Origin: Bradyrhizobium sp. CCBAU 53340
GTDB taxonomy: Bacteria > Pseudomonadota > Alphaproteobacteria > Rhizobiales > Xanthobacteraceae
Assembly: GCF_015291645.1 (NCBI RefSeq)
Contig: NZ_CP030055.1
Span: 4,340,001 to 4,404,000, forward strand
Reading direction: 5' to 3'
DNA: 64,000 nucleotides
In this document: piece after piece, positions 60,026 to 64,000 of the stretch
How positions within the stretch are numbered: the stretch's first letter is position 1
Layout of the letters: each line of letters starts with the position of its first letter
Position numbers and translations under genes: made by a program
Notes under the pieces: model-generated
What the model was told of the DNA's origin: nothing
The model's database searches: none
The model's input: the letters and a program-made list of their open reading frames with translations, nothing else

Positions 60026-60154
60026 CACCGAAATACACGCGTGAGTTGAACGGTCGAGCGTTTACCGGCCGTTCATGATCGTCCGTTAGCCTACGAACAT
60101 AATTTAAGCATTGCCGCGGTCGATGGGCGCACCGACCGCTGTGGGGTATGTTCT

Positions 60155-61222
60155 GTGGTCAAAGTGCTCGATGAACACGAACGCACATTGGCGTTCGCCG
60201 AGGTGGCGCTCGGTCAGATCCGGTCGCTGAAGCAGACCGCAATTCCACGCAATTACGAGATCTGGTACGTCTACGCGACCGGTTACAACGCGCCGCTCAA
60301 CAAGATCATCAACGAGACGCTGGCGCGCAACGGCAAGCTGTCCGAAGCCGATCTCGAGCAGATCTACGACACCTACCTCTCCCACATCAAAACGACCGAC
60401 CGCATCGACAAGGTTGGTGCGCGCGTTATCGGCGAGATCGACGACGTGATGAAGGTCTTGAGCGATGCGCTCGGCATGACCGGCGCCTACGACACCAGCC
60501 TGTCGAACGCGACCGATCAGCTGTCCTCGGCCAAGAGCGCTGCGCAGATCAAGACGATCGTCGAGGCGCTGCTGCGCTCGACCGGCGAGATGCGCGACAC
60601 CAACAGGGCGCTGGAAGACCGGCTGGCGCTCTCCAAGGACGAGATCAGCAACCTTCAGCAGAGCCTGGAGGCGATCCGTGCCGAAAGCCTCACCGATCCG
60701 CTGACAGGTCTTGGCAACCGCAAATATTTCGACCGCATGATCGGCATGGCCGTGCAGAGCGCGCTTGCTGGCGGCGAGCCGCTGTCGCTGCTGCTGCTCG
60801 ACATCGATCACTTCAAGTCGTTCAACGATTCCTACGGCCACCTCACCGGCGACCAGGTGCTCCGGCTGGTCGGCCTGTCCCTGAAGCAGACCATCAAGGG
60901 CCAGGACATCACCGCGCGCTATGGCGGCGAGGAATTCGCGGTGGTGCTGCCCAACACCGCAATGCGCCAGGCCCTCACCGTCGCCGACCATATCCGCCGC
61001 GCCGTGATGGCGAAGGAATTGAAGAAGAAGTCCACCGGCGAGATCCTCGGCCGCGTCACCATCTCCGTCGGCGTCTCGATGCTGAAGCAGGGCGACGACA
61101 CCGACGCGCTGATCGAGCGCGCGGATGCCTGCCTCTACGCGGCCAAACGCAACGGCCGCAACCGCGTGATCTGCGAAGTCGATCCGGAGTTCGCGGTCGA
61201 GACGAATAGCCGCGTGGCCTGA
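60155..61222 (+). CDS. GGDEF diguanylate cyclase
   Basis: A 355-residue cytosolic protein. The N-terminal 160 residues are helical (NYEIWYVYATGYNAPLNKIIN...) and probably a sensor; a coiled-coil stretch (NRALEDRLALSKDEISNLQQSLEAIRAE) links to the GGDEF domain, LTDPLTGLGNRKYFD to NRVICEVD. The active site is GGEEF (257-261), so cyclic-di-GMP synthesis is expected. The inhibitory site normally RxxD five residues before reads KGQD, so product feedback may be weak. GTG start. It lies on the same strand as fabA, 94 bp before it. Cyclic-di-GMP receptors of the PilZ type are encoded elsewhere in the window. Confidence 0.93.
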   Translation: MVKVLDEHERTLAFAEVALGQIRSLKQTAIPRNYEIWYVYATGYNAPLNKIINETLARNGKLSEADLEQIYDTYLSHIKTTDRIDKVGARVIGEIDDVMKVLSDALGMTGAYDTSLSNATDQLSSAKSAAQIKTIVEALLRSTGEMRDTNRALEDRLALSKDEISNLQQSLEAIRAESLTDPLTGLGNRKYFDRMIGMAVQSALAGGEPLSLLLLDIDHFKSFNDSYGHLTGDQVLRLVGLSLKQTIKGQDITARYGGEEFAVVLPNTAMRQALTVADHIRRAVMAKELKKKSTGEILGRVTISVGVSMLKQGDDTDALIERADACLYAAKRNGRNRVICEVDPEFAVETNSRVA

Positions 61223-61316
61223 GACCATTCGGCGGGCGACGCGATCCGGCTCCGCTTGACATTCCAACCTGACGAACGACATCCTCCTCACCAATTTGCA
61301 TCGGGGACTTGTCGCC

Positions 61317-61846
61317 GTGCCCAATCCTCATGATTTTCACACGCCGCAACCGTCCTACACCAAGGACGAGCTGCTGAAATCGAGCGAAGGCGGCTATTTC
61401 GGCCCGGGCAACGCGCAATTGCCGGCCCCGCCGATGCTGATGATGGACCGCATCACCGAGGTCGCCTGGATGGGGGCGAATATGGCAAGGGCCATATCGT
61501 CGGCGAGCTCGACATTCTGCCTGAGCACTGGTTCTTCGACTACCACTATCGCGGCGATGCGATCATGCCGCCCACTCTCGGGCTCGATGCCATGTGGCAG
61601 ATGATCGGCTACTGGCTCGGCTGGTCGGGCTCGTCAGGCAAGGGCCGCGCCATCGGCGTCGGCGAGGTCGAGGCCACGGGCGAGATCACACCGGCGACGC
61701 GATCGGTGCGCTACGAGGTCGCCATGCGCATGGTCCGGCGCGGCAAGCTGGTGCTCGGCATTGCGGATGGGCGTGTGATGGCGGACGGCGTCTGCGTGTT
61801 CGCAGCGAAGGACATGCGGGTCGGGCTGACCAAGGCTGTCGACTAA
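61317..61846 (+). pseudogene. fabA: 3-hydroxydecanoyl-ACP dehydratase FabA, frameshifted
   Basis: Reading from GTG 61317, [20 protein letters not shown] and [12 protein letters not shown] match FabA, then the frame is lost near 61464. In the next frame [40 protein letters not shown] with the catalytic His and Asp, and [12 protein letters not shown] continue to TAA 61846. Insertion of one G after 61464 (GTCGGCCTG) restores a 176-residue FabA, close to the usual length. FabA makes and isomerises unsaturated acyl-ACP for unsaturated fatty acids. No fabB lies downstream, unlike the common fabA-fabB layout. Either a damaged gene or a base-call error. Confidence 0.85.
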
Positions 61847-61858
61847 GCAAACGGTCTC

Positions 61859-61967
61859 GTAGGGTGGGCAAAGGCGCATCGCGCCGTGCCCACCGTCTTT
61901 GAATCGTGGGCACGCTTCCGCCTTCGCTCTGCGAGCTTCGGCGGACGAGTCGCTTTGCCCACCCTAC
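61859..61967. repeat. GTAGGGTGGGC palindromic doublet
   Basis: About 109 bp with 15-bp perfect inverted ends (GTAGGGTGGGCAAAG and CTTTGCCCACCCTAC) and an inner pair CGTGCCCAC / GTGGGCACG. The right edge provides the TAG stop of the tfoX-like gene (61964-61966). Confidence 0.8.
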
Positions 61968-62386
61968 CGCACCGATTTCCTGGCTGCCTTCTTGGACGGC
62001 CGCTTCTTCGCAGCGGGCTTCTTCGCCTCTGCCTTTCTCTTCGCCGCTTTCTTCTTCGGCCGCTTCTTCACCTTGGCGCGCTGGGCTGCCGCCAGCGCCG
62101 CCCTCGCCCATTGCGCCAGCTCCTCGGAATCGTCGAAGAGGCGCGCCGGCAGCTCCCAGTAGGAGTTCACCAGCACGGTCTTGGCGCGGGTCGAATACTG
62201 AAACGGCTTCGAGCCTTCCGCTTCGAAATCAGGGATGGTCACCTCATCGGCGCGGAAGAACAGGCCGGCGCGCAAGGCGAGCGCGAAGTTGACGCCGTCG
62301 ACGGAGATGCCGTGGCCGGAAAACATCTTTCGGATCGTGACGGGACCGAAATCGGCGAACAGGTCGATCAGGAATTCGCGGTCCAT
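61964..62386 (-). CDS. TfoX/Sxy N-terminal domain protein with Lys-rich tail
   Basis: A 140-residue protein. Residues 1-95 are a TfoX N-terminal domain: FLIDLFADFGPVTIRKMFSGHGISVDG, FALALRAGLFFRADE and SYWELPARLFDDSEELAQWA. The rest is a basic low-complexity tail (KKRPKKKAAKRKAEAKKPAA), which could bind nucleic acid. In gammaproteobacteria TfoX activates competence genes with a C-terminal domain missing here; in alphaproteobacteria the role is unknown. The stop TAG is at the edge of a palindromic repeat, so the tail end may be altered by that insertion. Confidence 0.88.
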   Translation of the reverse strand: MDREFLIDLFADFGPVTIRKMFSGHGISVDGVNFALALRAGLFFRADEVTIPDFEAEGSKPFQYSTRAKTVLVNSYWELPARLFDDSEELAQWARAALAAAQRAKVKKRPKKKAAKRKAEAKKPAAKKRPSKKAARKSVR

Positions 62387-62406
62387 GGCCCAACTCTCTC
62401 CCCGGC

Positions 62407-62528
62407 GTCGTCCTGGCGAACGCCAGGACCCATTACCAGAGGGAGAAGTTTAGCTAAGACTGTCGGTACTAGCACCTCGCTCCATCGAAACATCACGCGG
62501 TATGGGTCCTGGCGTTCGCCAGGACGAC
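62407..62528. repeat. GTCCCGGCG palindromic doublet, copy 2
   Basis: Same family as 32053-32189. The left end CGTCCTGGCGAACGCCAGGA and right end GGTCCTGGCGTTCGCCAGGA are hairpins, and the interior keeps CATCACGCGGTATGGGTC. It lies between tfoX and sufA. Confidence 0.8.
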
Positions 62529-62554
62529 GGCGGAGTGAGACGACAGAACCGGGC

Positions 62555-62953
62555 CTACCCGTCGATCTTGGCCGGGCGCAGCTCGACCGACTCGCCGCAG
62601 CCGCAGGCGGAGATCTGGTTGGGGTTGTTGAAGACGAACTGGGCCTGCATCTTGTCGGCCTTGTAGTCCATCTCGGTGCCGAGCAGGAACAGCACGGCCT
62701 TGGGATCGACCAGGATCTTGACGCCCTTGTCCTCGACGACCTCATCGGTCGGGCGGATCTCGTGGGCGTATTCGACCGTGTAGGACTGGCCGGCGCAGCC
62801 GCCGTTCTTCACGCCGACGCGCAAGCCGACGATCTCAGAATCGGCGCGCTGGGTCAGCTCGGTGATGCGCTGGGCAGCGGCATCCGTCAGCCGCATCACC
62901 TGCGGGCGGGGCCGCCGGGGCTTCGGAGTGGATGCTGGTGTTGCCTGTGTCAT
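62555..62953 (-). CDS. sufA: Iron-sulfur cluster assembly scaffold SufA/IscA family
   Basis: A 132-residue A-type carrier that receives and delivers Fe-S clusters. The three ligand cysteines are present: Cys53 in VKNGGCAGQSYTV and Cys117 and Cys119 in NQISACGCGESVEL. A Pro/Arg-rich N-terminal extension of about 20 residues precedes the domain. It lies 49 bp after sufT on the same strand at the end of the suf operon. A palindromic repeat follows. Confidence 0.95.
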   Translation of the reverse strand: MTQATPASTPKPRRPRPQVMRLTDAAAQRITELTQRADSEIVGLRVGVKNGGCAGQSYTVEYAHEIRPTDEVVEDKGVKILVDPKAVLFLLGTEMDYKADKMQAQFVFNNPNQISACGCGESVELRPAKIDG

Positions 62954-63002
62954 GTCAGTGATGTGGTCCGTTGCGGAGCGAATTCAATGTCGGGTTTACG
63001 CG

Positions 63003-63374
63003 TCACCACATGTTGAGCACGAGGCGGGCCTCGTCGCTCATGCGTTCCGGCGTCCAGGCTGGCTCCCAGACCACCTTGACGTCGACCACGCCGACGCCGG
63101 GGACGCTGGCGACCGCGTTCTCGACCATGGTCGGCAGCTCGCCGGCGGCGGGGCAGTTCGGCGTCGTCAACGTCATCTGCACGTCGACCGACCGGTCATC
63201 CTTGATCTCGACCTTGTAGATCAGGCCGAGCTCGTAGATGTCGGCCGGAATTTCCGGGTCGAACACGGTCTTGAGCCCAGCGATGATCTCGCGGGTGAGA
63301 CGCTCGGTCTCCTCCGGCGGCAGCGCCGAATGGGTCTCCATCGGATTGGCTTTGATCTCGGCCGTGTCACTCAT
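63003..63374 (-). CDS. sufT: SufT / MIP18 (DUF59) Fe-S assembly protein
   Basis: A 123-residue DUF59 protein used in Fe-S cluster maturation. The domain reads VFDPEIPADIYELGLIYKVEI, then VQMTLTTPNCPAAGELPTMV with the conserved Cys, and VVWEPAWTPERMSDEARLVLNMW at the end. It overlaps the sufS stop by four bases (ATGA), showing translational coupling, and precedes sufA. Confidence 0.95.
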   Translation of the reverse strand: MSDTAEIKANPMETHSALPPEETERLTREIIAGLKTVFDPEIPADIYELGLIYKVEIKDDRSVDVQMTLTTPNCPAAGELPTMVENAVASVPGVGVVDVKVVWEPAWTPERMSDEARLVLNMW

Positions 63375-64000
63375 GCGAACAAATCCCGCGCCTTGAGCAG
63401 CGCCTGTGCCAGATGATCGACTTCTTCCCGCGTATTATACATGCCGAACGAGGCCCGGCAGGTCGCGGTCACGTTGAACCGCTCTAAAAGCGGCATCACG
63501 CAATGAGTGCCGGCGCGCACCGCGATGCCCTGACGGTCGATCACGGTCGCGACGTCATGGGCGTGGGCGCCCTTCAGCTCGAAGGAGATCACCGGACCCT
63601 TGCCCCGCGCGGTGCCGATTAGCCGCAGCGAGTTGATCTCGCGCAGCCGCTCCTGGGCGTAGGCCGTGAGGTCGGCCTCGTGCGCGGCGATGCGCTCCTT
63701 GCCGATCGAATTGACGTAGTCGATGGCCGCGCCAAGGCCCACGGCCTCGACGATCGCCGGCGTGCCCGCCTCGAACTTGTGTGGGGGATCGCCATAGGTG
63801 ACGATCTCGCGCGAGACCTCGCGGATCATCTCGCCGCCGCCGTTGAAGGGACGCATCGCGACCAGATGGTCGTACTTGGCCCAGAGCACGCCGATGCCGG
63901 TCGGGCCATACACCTTGTGGCCGGTAAAGACGTAAAAGTCGCAACCGATGTCCTGGACGTCGACGGGCAGATGCACCGCGCCCTGGCTGCCGTCGACCAG
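63371..64000 (-). CDS. sufS: Cysteine desulfurase SufS, 5' end missing
   Basis: The frame enters from the right edge and ends at 63371, giving about 209 C-terminal residues of a group II cysteine desulfurase. LVDGSQGAVHLPVDVQ opens the visible part; YVFTGHKVYGPTGIGVLW holds the PLP-binding Lys; FEAGTPAIVEAVGLGAAID and RAGTHCVMPLL follow; the persulfide-forming Cys is in VTATCRASFGMYNTREEVDHL. It supplies sulfur for Fe-S assembly with SufE and SufBCD, presumably encoded to the right of the window. Confidence 0.95.
   Translation of the reverse strand: MVDGSQGAVHLPVDVQDIGCDFYVFTGHKVYGPTGIGVLWAKYDHLVAMRPFNGGGEMIREVSREIVTYGDPPHKFEAGTPAIVEAVGLGAAIDYVNSIGKERIAAHEADLTAYAQERLREINSLRLIGTARGKGPVISFELKGAHAHDVATVIDRQGIAVRAGTHCVMPLLERFNVTATCRASFGMYNTREEVDHLAQALLKARDLFA

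Noticed and set aside
61455..61475. Programmed frameshifting in fabA
   Set aside because: There is no slippery heptamer, stem-loop or pausing codon at the break, and FabA is not known to use recoding; a lesion or base error is simpler.

Overview
The window looks like chromosomal DNA of a Bradyrhizobium-type alphaproteobacterium (order Hyphomicrobiales, family Nitrobacteraceae). The signs are a high-GC core gene set, four Omp25/31-type outer membrane proteins with Rhizobiales-style N termini, a class I PHA synthase next to a hom/aminotransferase block, tripartite tricarboxylate transporter genes, several PilZ/GGDEF signalling genes, and intergenic palindromic repeats of kinds I recall from this genus. 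The species call is inference; no rRNA is present.

Layout. 1-9.5 kb: the 3' end of a tannase-type esterase, an orphan gene bracketed by short repeats, an acetyltransferase, an outer membrane barrel between two copies of a MITE-like element, a YciF-type gene with a 5' frameshift, glyoxalase and GST genes, several tiny membrane or secreted proteins, two PilZ proteins and tRNA-Glu(UUC). 9.8-19.4 kb: a PrsW-type protease, an HdeD protein, a DAHP synthase behind a leader peptide rich in aromatic codons and a complete attenuator, the epmA-epmB operon divergent from efp, an M23 peptidase, and an ahpD-cupin operon divergent from a marR gene with twin operators. 19.4-25 kb: small proteins, a lytic transglycosylase, a class II aldolase, an SDR and recJ. 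25-36.1 kb: an accessory stretch with an AraC regulator, a formylglycine-generating enzyme, an L,D-transpeptidase, and a GntR-linked catabolic operon (enoyl-CoA hydratase, CaiB-type CoA-transferase, TctC, TctB, TctA, PdxA2). 36.2-46.8 kb: a membrane-protein gene broken by an amber codon, a HAD hydrolase, glpX, hom, an aminotransferase, a lipoprotein, phaC, MAPEG, argC and DedA. 47-61.3 kb: parE, tandem outer membrane paralogues, an SDR lacking its catalytic lysine, a third barrel of the same family, a flavin monooxygenase, a secreted caspase-like peptidase, an AraC regulator, a DEAD-box helicase and a diguanylate cyclase. 61.3-64 kb: a frameshifted fabA, tfoX, and the end of a suf operon (sufS, sufT, sufA).

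How the genes work together. The most informative regulatory element is the leader at 11574-11704. A 26-residue peptide with the run YFWYFSY lies between the two strands of an RNA hairpin. The second strand can instead pair with the 5' arm of a Rho-independent terminator just upstream of the DAHP synthase start. This is a textbook ribosome-mediated attenuator that would sense Tyr, Phe and Trp charging and control entry to the shikimate pathway. The marR and gntR loci each show clear candidate operators between divergent genes. EpmA and EpmB are the enzymes that beta-lysylate EF-P, which is encoded beside them.

Three genes are each damaged by a single-base event (yciF-like, the 36.2 kb membrane protein, fabA); these may be real lesions or sequence errors. 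Repeat elements are frequent, and at three genes the TAG stop codon lies at the edge of a repeat.
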